Part shown: in pieces, positions 24,242 to 32,465 of the stretch
How the letters are laid out: each line of letters opens with the position of its first letter
How positions within the stretch are numbered: position 1 is the first letter of the stretch
Assembly: GCA_023475835.1 (NCBI GenBank)
Contig: JAMCVM010000111.1
Location: 1-36,150 of the forward strand
From: Bacillota bacterium
GTDB taxonomy: Bacteria; Bacillota; Sulfobacillia; Sulfobacillales; Sulfobacillaceae
DNA length: 36,150 nt
Reading direction: 5' to 3'
Made by a program: the position numbers and the translations under genes
Notes under the pieces: generated by a model
The model's input: only the letters and a program-made list of their open reading frames with translations
The model's database searches: none
Told to the model about the DNA's origin: nothing

Positions 24242-25273
24242 GTGACCGGATTAAAACGAAAAGACCCAGCAAGACTTCCCGGCGAGCGACCCAAGTCGGC
24301 TTCAGCCTGGATCTTGTGGTTGGTCGCGCTCGTAGTTTCGATGGCGCTGGGGCTGGTTCATGGATCCACGGTGATCACTATGCCTCAGGTGTGGCATGCC
24401 GTGCTGCATCCTGCCTCAGGCATTATCGCGGTCATTATTTGGGAGATTCGCTTTCCGCGCATCGTGGCCGCCGCCTTGGTCGGGGGAGGCTTGGCGGTGG
24501 CCGGTGCGGTGATGCAAGCCTTGTTGCAAAATCCGTTAGCGGACCCCTATATTGTTGGCGCCTCGGCCGGGGCGGGGCTAGGGGCCATCGGGGCGGAAAC
24601 GGTGGCGCCGCAAATGGCCCTAATGGCACCGGGGGCGTTCATCGGGGCGCTGATCGCGGTCTTTTTTGCCTGGAGCCTGTCCCGCGGTCGAGGGCGGTCG
24701 CCCATGCTGACCTTACTGTTAGCGGGCTATGCCTTAAGCGTGCTCTTTTCCGCAGTGTCTACCTACCTGATGTTGCAAAATCAAACGTCGCTGTCCACTA
24801 TCTTTGCTTGGGAACTCGGTGGCATTCACGGGATGGTTTGGGCCAAGGTGCGCGTGGCCACCGTCATCATGGCGGTGTCGGGCCTGATCCTCGTCCCCCA
24901 AATCAAGACCATGAATGCGCTCTTGCTGGGTCAAGATGTGGCCCATGGGGTGGGGGTTCCGGTTCGCCTTAGCCAGGCTTTGCTTCTCCTATCAGCTAGT
25001 CTGTTCACGGCAGCCGCGGTCTATTTGAGTGGGCTGATTGGGTTTGTAGGGCTGGTCATACCGCATTTGGTGCGAAGACTCTCAGGCCCCGAACATGAAC
25101 GTTTGATACCGTTTAGTTTTTTAGCTGGCGCGACCTTTATGGTCCTGGCCGATACCCTGGCGGAGCACCTGCCACCGTTAGGGATCGTACCCGTCGGCCT
25201 TATCACCGCGTTTTTGGGGGGGCCTTATTTTCTCTACGTTCTGGCGCGCCAACAGGGCCGGCGTTTCTTTTGA
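24242..25273 (+). CDS. btuC: Vitamin B12 ABC transporter permease (FecCD family)
   Basis: A 343-residue FecCD/BtuC-type permease with about ten hydrophobic segments. Family blocks include IRFPRIVAAALVGGGLAVAG, AVMQALLQNPLADPYIVG and ASAGAGLGA, the cytoplasmic coupling region GLIGFVGLVIPHLVRRLSGP, and a C-terminal PVGLITAFLGGPYFLYVL. The GTG start at 24242 has GAGAGGG six bases upstream, inside the riboswitch-controlled region. The family also includes iron-siderophore permeases, but the cobalamin riboswitch directly in front argues for B12 or another corrinoid as substrate. It is followed 64 bases later by the ATPase gene. No binding-protein gene is present next to it. Confidence 0.92.
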   Translation: MTGLKRKDPARLPGERPKSASAWILWLVALVVSMALGLVHGSTVITMPQVWHAVLHPASGIIAVIIWEIRFPRIVAAALVGGGLAVAGAVMQALLQNPLADPYIVGASAGAGLGAIGAETVAPQMALMAPGAFIGALIAVFFAWSLSRGRGRSPMLTLLLAGYALSVLFSAVSTYLMLQNQTSLSTIFAWELGGIHGMVWAKVRVATVIMAVSGLILVPQIKTMNALLLGQDVAHGVGVPVRLSQALLLLSASLFTAAAVYLSGLIGFVGLVIPHLVRRLSGPEHERLIPFSFLAGATFMVLADTLAEHLPPLGIVPVGLITAFLGGPYFLYVLARQQGRRFF

Positions 25274-25337
25274 GGAGTGAGCCCGACGCCGGTCGTATCG
25301 AGGGAACCCGAGCCATCGAGAAAGGAGGACAGAGGAC

Positions 25338-26126
25338 ATGCCCGAACGCATGCGTTTAGAACAGGTGGATTTTCATTGGCCCGGGTCGGATAGGGCCCTT
25401 GCTGAAATTTCGGGAACGATTCAAGAGGGAGTATGGCTCGCTGTGATCGGACCCAATGGAGCCGGCAAGACGACCTTGCTTCGACTCCTGGCCGGCTTGG
25501 AACAGCCTAAGCACGGTCAAATCCTGGTAGGTGGGCAGTCGCTTTCCGCCTACTCCAGCCGCGAACGTTCCACGCTCATTGCCCTGATGCCGCAAGCGAT
25601 AGGGCCCTTGTTTGATTTGAAAGTGCATACCGTAGTGGAAATGGGCCGGATCGGCCGCTATCGCTTTTGGGACCATCTGATGCGCCTTCAGCCCTCCCAT
25701 CGCCATGCGGTCGAGGAAGCCCTATGGGCCACCGATACGTTAGACTTAGCCGATCGCAATTTCACCGAACTTTCGGGAGGAGAATCCAGAAGAGTGCTGC
25801 TGGCCATGGTCTTAGCCCAAGAAACGCCTATTTTGCTGCTGGATGAACCGACCGTATATTTAGACCCGGGTCATGCCAGCGATTTGCTCAACCGGGTGGA
25901 GAGTCTGGTGCGCGAACAAAAAAAGACCGTCGTCATGGCATATCACGACTTGAGTACGGTCGCGCTATATTGCGATGAAATATGGGCAATGGACCGAGGC
26001 CGCGTCGTCATGTCAGGAACGGCCTCGGAGGTGGTGCTAGACCCGCGCATGAAAGAATTGTATGCGCTCGACTTTCTTTCTCTAACCCATCCCACCAGGC
26101 AGCGCCCAGTGTTGTTGCTGCCGTGA
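25338..26126 (+). CDS. btuD: Vitamin B12 ABC transporter ATP-binding protein
   Basis: A 262-residue ATPase of the FecE/BtuD group. Walker A is GPNGAGKTT at 38-46, the signature LSGGES is at 145-150, Walker B is LLLDEP at 166-171 and the switch histidine is H203 in AYHDLS. ATG 25338 follows AAAGGAGGA. It should power BtuC-mediated import of corrinoids, and it shares the riboswitch transcript (64-base intergenic gap, no terminator seen). Downstream lies only a weak palindrome (GCGCTTAAGCGC, 26132-26143) before the convergent phosphatase gene. The family assignment is firm; the substrate rests on the riboswitch. Confidence 0.92.
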   Translation: MPERMRLEQVDFHWPGSDRALAEISGTIQEGVWLAVIGPNGAGKTTLLRLLAGLEQPKHGQILVGGQSLSAYSSRERSTLIALMPQAIGPLFDLKVHTVVEMGRIGRYRFWDHLMRLQPSHRHAVEEALWATDTLDLADRNFTELSGGESRRVLLAMVLAQETPILLLDEPTVYLDPGHASDLLNRVESLVREQKKTVVMAYHDLSTVALYCDEIWAMDRGRVVMSGTASEVVLDPRMKELYALDFLSLTHPTRQRPVLLLP

Positions 26127-26210
26127 TGCGAGCGCTTAAGCGCACTTGGCCGGTACGAATGATTCTGAAGGCGTGCCGTTTGGTTGTCAGGTGGCGTGAA
26201 AGCTCAGATG

Positions 26211-26840
26211 CTAGCCGTCAGCGGCTGGGGGCTGGGGCAAGGAGCCCAAAGACACCAACCAGCGCCCGTTGGGAGTGCGCTTTAGATGCAGCAAGGCAAT
26301 ATTGGGACTCGAGATACGCCGCGCCGATCCTCCAGGGGCATCCAACACCACCAGCATCACTCCTTTTAAGCAGTCGGCGTGCGTGGTGGCCACCATCAGC
26401 CCGGAAGGACGCCCTTCGAAAAAGCGATCGAGTCCGGCCAGCACGCGCCGGCCGACGCCTAAAATTGATTCGCCTTGAGGTGGCGGCGAATTTTCAGGAT
26501 CTTGGCTCCAGGCGGCAAAGCGGGTAGCATCGCTCACTTTGAGTTCGTCCAAGACCAAGCCGTCCCATAGTCCCATATTGAGCTCGACAAGTTCAGGCAA
26601 CACCAAAGGTTCCATGGCCAATCGTTGGGCTAACGGAGCCATGGTTTCTCGGGCGCGCAACAAGGGACTCGAGGCCAACCACGTAATCGGAAGCGAGTGG
26701 AGATAGGAAGCCACGTGTTGGGCTTGGATTTGACCTTTGGAACTCAGCGGCGGATCCCAGCTCTGATAGGCAAAGCGGCCGCTGAGATTGGCCATGCTTT
26801 CTCCGTGGCGCACTAAAATGACGTCTTGAACCGTGGACAC
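26211..26840 (-). CDS. Histidine phosphatase family protein
   Basis: A 209-residue phosphoglycerate-mutase-like phosphatase. The catalytic RHG is in VILVRHGESMAN (R11, H12), the acid/base Glu is in ELVELNMGLWDG, and the second catalytic His is in VATTHADCLKG. GTG 26840 is chosen because AGGGGG lies six bases before it; a TTG at 26888 is in frame but has no site. It ends the small operon that starts with the PilZ gene (45-base gap). Proximity to btuCD hints at an alpha-ribazole phosphatase (CobC) role, but the genes are convergent and the sequence gives no clear support over other mutase-like phosphatases. Confidence 0.85.
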   Translation of the reverse strand: MSTVQDVILVRHGESMANLSGRFAYQSWDPPLSSKGQIQAQHVASYLHSLPITWLASSPLLRARETMAPLAQRLAMEPLVLPELVELNMGLWDGLVLDELKVSDATRFAAWSQDPENSPPPQGESILGVGRRVLAGLDRFFEGRPSGLMVATTHADCLKGVMLVVLDAPGGSARRISSPNIALLHLKRTPNGRWLVSLGSLPQPPAADG

Positions 26841-26884
26841 AATGAACCCCCTAAATCCTCGATATTCCCTCTGCGCTTGGTCAT

Positions 26885-27637
26885 TCAATCGTAGCGATGC
26901 TGGTTAAAGAATTGGGTCCAACGATCGAGCGCCTCATTTTCCAGTGGAGGATTCCACAAGGATACCACATCGTAGCCTGAGCTGGCTTGAAAGGGAACCA
27001 GCGCTTTGGCCGAACGCAGGACTTCCGCCGAGTGGGTCAACCAAGAGGTTTCAGAGTCCAGGCTTACCTCTAAGCGGAGCATCGTGCCAGGGTTGATTAG
27101 CTGTGGGGAGAAAAAGCGAACGCCAGAATAAGAAATGTCTCGGGTGATGCTTGGTTGAGTAGGGGTGGGAGGCGCCGCCGACAGGTCGGCGGGCTCTTCA
27201 TCGGCTGGGTCCAAAAGTAATTGAAAACGGGCCGGAACTTGGGTCTTGGCCCGTGCTTCACGCCGTCGGTTATGGCGCCGAGCTGGTCCCAAATAGAGGA
27301 CTTCTAAGGCGACCACGGGATCGAGCACTTCGCGAATTTCGATGGGGTATTCCCAGAGATGTTCATTTTGACCCCACCAAAGGCGTACGACCGATCCGGT
27401 ATCTCCCCAGGCATTAGTCACTTCGCCGTGGTCATCACGCATCGCGTCGAGATAGTCGACATCGCCTTTTCGAAGGACGATTCGACTGAAGTAGACGGCT
27501 TTGGGTTGCGAACCGCCGTGCGTATCTTGGAAACTGACTTGGACCACAGACTTCACCGGGGGCAAGTGGTCGCCGGACTGGGCGGTTGAGAGGGCGCGGC
27601 TGGGATCCGCTGCCTTTCGCCTCCGTCCCGATGCCAT
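26885..27637 (-). CDS. PilZ-domain protein (c-di-GMP receptor, YcgR-like)
   Basis: A 250-residue protein. The C-terminal PilZ domain has the two cyclic-di-GMP motifs: RxxxR in NRRREARAK (residues about 123-130) and DxSxxG in TRDISYSGVRFF (167-172). The preceding 110 residues form the beta-rich N-terminal YcgR-like flagellar-brake domain (VVQVSFQD, SVVRLWWGQNEHLWEY). Such proteins couple c-di-GMP to flagellar motor braking, consistent with a motile organism. ATG 27637 is supported by GAGGAGGAAATG; the longer frame from 27694 has no site. It is followed by the histidine phosphatase gene on the same strand. Flagellar function is inference from domain type. Confidence 0.85.
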   Translation of the reverse strand: MASGRRRKAADPSRALSTAQSGDHLPPVKSVVQVSFQDTHGGSQPKAVYFSRIVLRKGDVDYLDAMRDDHGEVTNAWGDTGSVVRLWWGQNEHLWEYPIEIREVLDPVVALEVLYLGPARRHNRRREARAKTQVPARFQLLLDPADEEPADLSAAPPTPTQPSITRDISYSGVRFFSPQLINPGTMLRLEVSLDSETSWLTHSAEVLRSAKALVPFQASSGYDVVSLWNPPLENEALDRWTQFFNQHRYD

Positions 27638-27805
27638 TTCGCATTTCCTCCTCATGTAGCGATGGGTGGCCAAAGCCACCCCAGCATAGGCCATGTGAGA
27701 GCCATGATCGGAGGATGAACCGCATCCCCCGGTTAAAGCCTCATGATGGAGAGTATTCGACCTCAGAGGAGAAGATCCTGCAATGTTGGGCCGGGGATTG
27801 GTCCG

Positions 27806-28219
27806 CTAGGCTGCTTGAAAAAGATAGAAGAAAATCACGAGACCGGCGGCCACCACGATGACTCCCATAATCGTCGGCATTTTCGAATGTGCAAGGGGAA
27901 GCCCCTGTTGCAGGCGAACGGTCACGCGATGGTAGTGGAGAGCACCGGCGGCGATAAAGAGAATGCCGCCTCCCACCATGGTCAGGCCGAGACGATTAGG
28001 GCCGAATTGGGTGTGGGCGGCAATTTTGAGGTATAGGCCAAACTTGGCGACCACGAAGCCAAACGCCATCAGCGCAATTCCAGTGCGCATCCAAGCCAAA
28101 AAGGTGCGTTCATTGGACAGGATGGTTCCGGGATCGGGTGCGGGGGGCATTGAGGGCTCGCGGAGATCACGATGGGCTGGCAAGACTTCGGGTAATTTGG
28201 ACGATTTCTTGGTTGACAT
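27806..28219 (-). CDS. DUF202 family membrane protein (YidH-like)
   Basis: A 137-residue protein with the DUF202 signature NERTFLAWMRTGIALMAFGF followed by three hydrophobic helices (about residues 45-70, 77-95 and 115-135). The first 30 residues are hydrophilic and proline-rich. ATG 28219 has GAGGTG upstream and lies 53 bases inside the end of the preceding secreted-protein gene, so the two are probably co-translated. Function of the family is unknown. Confidence 0.85.
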   Translation of the reverse strand: MSTKKSSKLPEVLPAHRDLREPSMPPAPDPGTILSNERTFLAWMRTGIALMAFGFVVAKFGLYLKIAAHTQFGPNRLGLTMVGGGILFIAAGALHYHRVTVRLQQGLPLAHSKMPTIMGVIVVAAGLVIFFYLFQAA

Positions 28220-28538
28220 GGATCAGCACCTCGTATTCGGTCTCTTGACGTCGTCTCAAGGTCGAGTGGCGGGCAGTCTCCACTGGGCTGTTGGTCTCTC
28301 CAATCATGTCCGCCAATGACTTTAACACCGTGAACAAAGGAAGGGTCGCAGACCTTCCTGCCATCACCTCGGTGTTGTATTGCGCTAAAAGATGCCTGGT
28401 GTTGGCTAACACTCGCGCGTCTTGTTGACGAATAGATCGGGTGGCTGAAGGTACTTGCCCTTTGGCTTGGGCCCATACCACCGTCGAGCTGGCCAAGAGT
28501 ACGCTAAGACTGCCCACCAATGCAATCACTCTGCGCAA
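28167..28538 (-). CDS. Small secreted protein of unknown function
   Basis: A 123-residue protein with a clear signal peptide, MRRVIALVGSLSVLLASSTV then VWAQ, probably cleaved at about residue 24. The mature part is mostly helical with heptad-like leucines (VLANTRHLLAQYNTEVMAG, LFTVLKSLADMIGE, YEVLIHVNQEIVQITRSL). The start is TTG at 28538, ten bases after AAGGAGG. No family is recognised; it shares an operon with the DUF202 gene through a 53-base overlap. Upstream, TTGGGTCTC is directly repeated at about 28553-28570. Confidence 0.65.
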   Translation of the reverse strand: MRRVIALVGSLSVLLASSTVVWAQAKGQVPSATRSIRQQDARVLANTRHLLAQYNTEVMAGRSATLPLFTVLKSLADMIGETNSPVETARHSTLRRRQETEYEVLIHVNQEIVQITRSLASPS

Positions 28539-28673
28539 ACCTAAAGCCTCCTTGGGTCTCTTGGGTCTCTTGGTTTTGTATCGACATTGCCTAGGATTCC
28601 ACGCGGATGGGTATTTATGCCTCTCGGAAGAGGGGTCGCCAAGGATACCGGCAGGAAGAGGCCGCGGTGCACT

Positions 28674-31094
28674 TTACAAGGATCGCACCACGTACCACCG
28701 TGCTGGCCCGCCCAGGACGTTAAGAGTAAGGGGATGTCGGCTTGGCGGGAAGGCAGCCGATTGCCCCGGGCTTAGGAACGCAGCATATCCCGGTCCTGCC
28801 ACCGAGGGCAGGTGATCGTGAGCTAACGCAGCTGGAGCGGGTTGGAGGGGAACCAAGACAGGGGTCGCTTTTGCATCAGTGCTGAGCCGAATGACCGTGC
28901 CATCGCCAAACGAGAGTTCCTGCGGCTCATTGAGTTCGGTGGCAAGAAGGGTCAGTGTTTGATTGGAGACGTTCCAGTCGGTGAGCCCGTCCGCCGTCGT
29001 AAAAGTATCCACTAGCCCATCGAGTTGAAAGTCCGCCCGGCTTTGGTCGCGCGCGCCTTCAAACAGCGGCAGTACTGCGCCTTGGCGGATGAAGAGCGGA
29101 AGTTCGGCTAAGGGAGCATCGATTTCAGTGAAACCGGGCCCATAAAAAATGGTGCCCTGCCACCAATGGCGCCAGCCGCCCGGTGGGATCCAAACTCGCT
29201 TTTTAACCGCGTGGGGCTCGACCACCGGAGCGACCAAGAGATCCGAGCCAATGAAGAATTGGCTTTTTAGGGACCAAGCCTGATCCTGATCGGGATAGTG
29301 GAGAAAGAGAGCGCGTGCGATGGGCCATCCCGCTTGCGACGCTTTTCGTGCCAGGGCGTACCAATACGGCCCTAGAGCGGCGTGTAACCGCGCGTAGCGG
29401 GTGTATAAGGCAAGCGTTTCAGCGTCTTTTTGAAAGTGCCAGTTGCGAGGGCGGGCGGTGCCATGATGCGTGCGCATCACTGGGCAGAGAGCGCCCAACT
29501 GCAGCCAGCGGCAGAAGAGTTCCTTGCTGGTCGGTGGAGTTAGGCCAAAGCTCATGTAGCCTGCGATATCGGTTCCCCAATAGGGGAAGCCAGAGAGGCT
29601 GGCAGAGAGCAGTTGAGGAACGACCGAGGCCAGTCCGTCCGCTCTATCCCAATCGGTGTCGGAATCGCCTCCCCACATGACGGACACCGTCGACTGTGAA
29701 CCTAAGCTCGCGGACCGGGTGAAATAGACAAAGTCGCCATCAGGACGCTCGTGTTGCCAGAATTGTTGATGCAAGGCTTGCCACCACCGTGGATACCGAT
29801 TGTGACTCTCCCAGCCCGAAGAGCCATCAGCCAGACGACTGTGGACGGGAAGATATTCGCCAAAGTCGGCCATCCAACCGTCAAACCCCAAGGTTAACGC
29901 CGGCTGGAGCAAGCGCTCTTTCACCCAGGCGCGAGTCCTTTCTTGGCTAAGATCCAGTTCCCCATGGGCGATGCCTAAGATGTTGATGGTGACGGGGCAG
30001 CCTTGGTCATCCAGCACCAAGTGCTGATATTTGCGCGCTTCTTCATAAAGTGGGCTGTGACGGGTGATCTCTGGGCAAAAGTATCCAAGCAGCCGAAAGC
30101 CTTGGCGATGAAGGTCCTCGGATAAGGTTTCGATACCGGGATACTGGTCGCGATTGAGTTGATGGCTCAAGGGACGCATCCAGAATCGGCGGTGATTCTG
30201 TTGAGATCCCGTCCAGTCTTCGGTCCAAACCGCTGAGGAGGGAATCCGCTGGCAGCGAAGAAACTGGGCCAGGGCCCGCACCTGATCTTCCCCACCGACG
30301 CTGTCGTTCCAAGGCGCGAACACCCACGGAGGGACTAGACTGGGTCGGCCAATGATGGCACTCGATTCCGTAAGAGCTTCGAGCGGATGATCGTAGGAAA
30401 TGATGTGCCCTCGGGTGGATGGCTGCCAGATGCTGGCGTAAAGGCTTGCCCTCCGACGCTGAAAACGCACCATGCTATCGGCTTCCAACCAGGCGACATA
30501 GCCCTGATTCGACATCCACCAGGAGAGAGGGGCGGGACTGGTGTAACCGCCTTTGGGGATGGGTACTCGGCCCGTCCATCGAAGCCAAGGCGAGAGCGGG
30601 CCCAATCCCACCGCCCCTTCTTCTACCCACGTGTCGAATCGAGCCTTGGCGGCAATGGGGTGGGAGCGCTGACCAAATCCCTGCAAAATTTCTCGGCCGT
30701 TGGATTCAAATCCCCAACCGAGCCGTTGAAAGCCCGGCCGACACCCTATCATCTGCCAAGTTAAGTGATGCGGCGCGTCCCAATGAAAGTGGAGGCAGAG
30801 GTCGACCTGAGCAGGCGCGTATCCCAGTTCGAGAAAGCGATCCTCGCCGATGGTGCGATCGCTGACCACATAGCGCATGGGCAGGCGCTGAAGATTGTGG
30901 TCGCGAAAGAAGTCCCAGGCAATCAGGTGGTGGACTCGAACGTGCGCCACCCGGGCTACCGAGAGGGTGGAAGCGGTCCAGCGCATGACAGCTTGTCCGC
31001 CGCGAGAAATCGTAATGCGAAGCGGGTGGGGAACGACGCTGACGGTAATCGGCGGCGGGCGCCGGGGATTGGACCGGGGAGTAATGGCGCTCAT
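28674..31094 (-). CDS. GH31 glycoside hydrolase (alpha-glucosidase / sulfoquinovosidase-like)
   Basis: An 806-residue cytoplasmic GH31 enzyme. The nucleophile is D410 in GWMADFGEYLP and the acid/base D477 in MWGGDSDTDWDRADG, followed by GFPYWGTDIAGYMSFG. The MADFGEYLP form and the 67-residue spacing between the two Asp residues equal those of E. coli sulfoquinovosidase YihQ (D405/D472, recalled). Residues at several YihQ sulfonate-pocket positions are also present: W-T-E-D-W, R302-x-x-W305 and Y513. It hydrolyses alpha-linked sugars; which sugar is uncertain. ATG 31094 overlaps the antiporter stop (ATGA), so it is translated from the antiporter transcript. It is larger than YihQ because of an extended N-terminus and a C-terminal beta-domain. 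Confidence 0.88.
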   Translation of the reverse strand: MSAITPRSNPRRPPPITVSVVPHPLRITISRGGQAVMRWTASTLSVARVAHVRVHHLIAWDFFRDHNLQRLPMRYVVSDRTIGEDRFLELGYAPAQVDLCLHFHWDAPHHLTWQMIGCRPGFQRLGWGFESNGREILQGFGQRSHPIAAKARFDTWVEEGAVGLGPLSPWLRWTGRVPIPKGGYTSPAPLSWWMSNQGYVAWLEADSMVRFQRRRASLYASIWQPSTRGHIISYDHPLEALTESSAIIGRPSLVPPWVFAPWNDSVGGEDQVRALAQFLRCQRIPSSAVWTEDWTGSQQNHRRFWMRPLSHQLNRDQYPGIETLSEDLHRQGFRLLGYFCPEITRHSPLYEEARKYQHLVLDDQGCPVTINILGIAHGELDLSQERTRAWVKERLLQPALTLGFDGWMADFGEYLPVHSRLADGSSGWESHNRYPRWWQALHQQFWQHERPDGDFVYFTRSASLGSQSTVSVMWGGDSDTDWDRADGLASVVPQLLSASLSGFPYWGTDIAGYMSFGLTPPTSKELFCRWLQLGALCPVMRTHHGTARPRNWHFQKDAETLALYTRYARLHAALGPYWYALARKASQAGWPIARALFLHYPDQDQAWSLKSQFFIGSDLLVAPVVEPHAVKKRVWIPPGGWRHWWQGTIFYGPGFTEIDAPLAELPLFIRQGAVLPLFEGARDQSRADFQLDGLVDTFTTADGLTDWNVSNQTLTLLATELNEPQELSFGDGTVIRLSTDAKATPVLVPLQPAPAALAHDHLPSVAGPGYAAFLSPGQSAAFPPSRHPLTLNVLGGPARWYVVRSL

Positions 31095-32299
31095 GGATTG
31101 AGTCCCAGCCGTTCCACCCACCATCTGGTCGTGGCGCCTTGCACTAAAATGGTCAGCAGAACGGCCAAAAAAACCATTGCGGAGAGCGTCTTCGCACCCG
31201 GGACTTTAGCGGCAGCAAAGATCCCGGCCAGTGCTGCCGGCATGACTCCGGTTTCGCGGACCCAGGAGACAAAGGCCATGTCCTTGAGCGTCCAGTGTCC
31301 CCGGCGGTCTAGAGGTAGACAAAGCATGACCGTGAGGGGACGAGAGATGAACATGAATATGGCGATGAGGATGAGCCCTGGAACCAAAATATGCGACACC
31401 TGGCCGAAGTCGACTTGTGAGCCTAATAAAATGAAAATGAGCATGCGAATGACCGTCGCGTTGGTGAAGAGATAGTTTTCGTGGGCGAGGCCGCGTTCGT
31501 CCGACAGGGTGCGAGCATAGCGGTGGCGATTGCCACTGACAATGCCTGCCGTGAAAGCGGCCATAAAGCCACTCGCGCCCAGGCGAGTGGCTACGGCATA
31601 ACTCACCAACATAATCACCAGCGAAATGATGGCGGGATGTTCCAAGGAGTCGAGAACAATGTGGCGGTACCGACGTTGGGTTAATAGGGCGTTTAGGGCG
31701 TAGCTGCACAAAGCACCGATCAAGAGGCCTCCCAGCAGCAAGCGGAAAAACTGAACGGTGGCTACACCAAAATGGGCTTGGCCACTGTCGATCACGCCCA
31801 AGAGCAAAAGGCTCAAGGCCGATGACGTCGCATCGTTAAACGCCGACTCGGCCTCGACCAGCCTAGCTAGAAGAGGCTTGAGGCGGATCTGGCGAAAAAG
31901 AGGGATGATGGTGGCAGGATCGGTGGAGGACAAGACGGCAGCCATTAACCAGGCCAAAATCCATCGACTGCCCAGGAAAACATGAATCGCCAGGGCCATG
32001 ACTACAGCCGTGATGAGGACGCCCATGGTGGATAAAATGGCGGTGCCTCTCCAGATTTTCGCTAACATGGTAAGATCCAGACTGCGTCCACCTTCGTAGA
32101 GCATAGCCAGTGTACCGATGGTAAAGAGGAAGTCGGACATGCCACTGGTCGGCGCGATATGAAATGCGTCGATCCCTTGCGGCCCCAACAAAATGCCAAC
32201 GACCAAGAAAAATAAAATATCGGGGAGGTTGAGCCAACGCGCCACAAGTTGAGCCGCCAACCCTCCGGCCAAGGCGACCAAAAGACCCTGGATGACCAA
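31091..32299 (-). CDS. Cation:proton antiporter (CPA1, NhaP-like)
   Basis: A 402-residue membrane protein with about 12 hydrophobic segments. CPA1 landmarks: LPDILFFLVVGILLGPQGI near the start, LSSTDPATIIPLF with the conserved TDP, ESAFNDATSSALSLLL with the acidic-ND motif (FND in the transport core), and VSWVRETGVMPAALAG near the C-terminus. It should exchange monovalent cations (Na+ or K+) for protons, relevant to pH homeostasis. Start: TTG 32299 fits family N-termini; upstream in-frame sequence to 32455 is hydrophilic and probably untranslated. A 12-codon upstream ORF (ATG 32337 to TGA 32302) ends two bases before it. It is coupled to the GH31 gene by an ATGA overlap. Confidence 0.85.
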   Translation of the reverse strand: MVIQGLLVALAGGLAAQLVARWLNLPDILFFLVVGILLGPQGIDAFHIAPTSGMSDFLFTIGTLAMLYEGGRSLDLTMLAKIWRGTAILSTMGVLITAVVMALAIHVFLGSRWILAWLMAAVLSSTDPATIIPLFRQIRLKPLLARLVEAESAFNDATSSALSLLLLGVIDSGQAHFGVATVQFFRLLLGGLLIGALCSYALNALLTQRRYRHIVLDSLEHPAIISLVIMLVSYAVATRLGASGFMAAFTAGIVSGNRHRYARTLSDERGLAHENYLFTNATVIRMLIFILLGSQVDFGQVSHILVPGLILIAIFMFISRPLTVMLCLPLDRRGHWTLKDMAFVSWVRETGVMPAALAGIFAAAKVPGAKTLSAMVFLAVLLTILVQGATTRWWVERLGLNP

Positions 32300-32345
32300 G
32301 TTCAGACTCGAGCTTCCGATGCCACTCCCTCCTTCATTGCTTTCT

Positions 32346-32351
32346 ATTATA
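32346..32351 (-). promoter_or_regulatory. -10 element of the antiporter-glycosidase operon
   Basis: A perfect TATAAT on the minus strand would start transcription near 32339, only a few bases before ATG 32337 of a short upstream ORF. The -35 region (TCAATA at 17 bases) is poor. Confidence 0.45.
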
Positions 32352-32465
32352 GTACGAGCTGACAGCGCTATTGATGAAGAGGATTGACAGTATCGACTCC
32401 GATCCGCCACGATAGAATCATCGGTTTGAGTGAGCGGCATCTCAAAAACAGTCACAGGGGGATTT

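Noticed and set aside
24193-24972. 259-codon plus-strand frame overlapping btuC
   Set aside because: Gly/Arg/His-rich product without motifs, out of frame with the clear FecCD permease; a GC-driven shadow.
26211-26840. Assigning the histidine phosphatase as CobC because of nearby btuCD
   Set aside because: The genes are convergent, the riboswitch does not control it, and the sequence does not distinguish it from other mutase-like phosphatases.
30765-31475. 236-codon plus-strand frame across the GH31/antiporter junction
   Set aside because: Opposite to two well-supported genes and lacking any domain or start signal.
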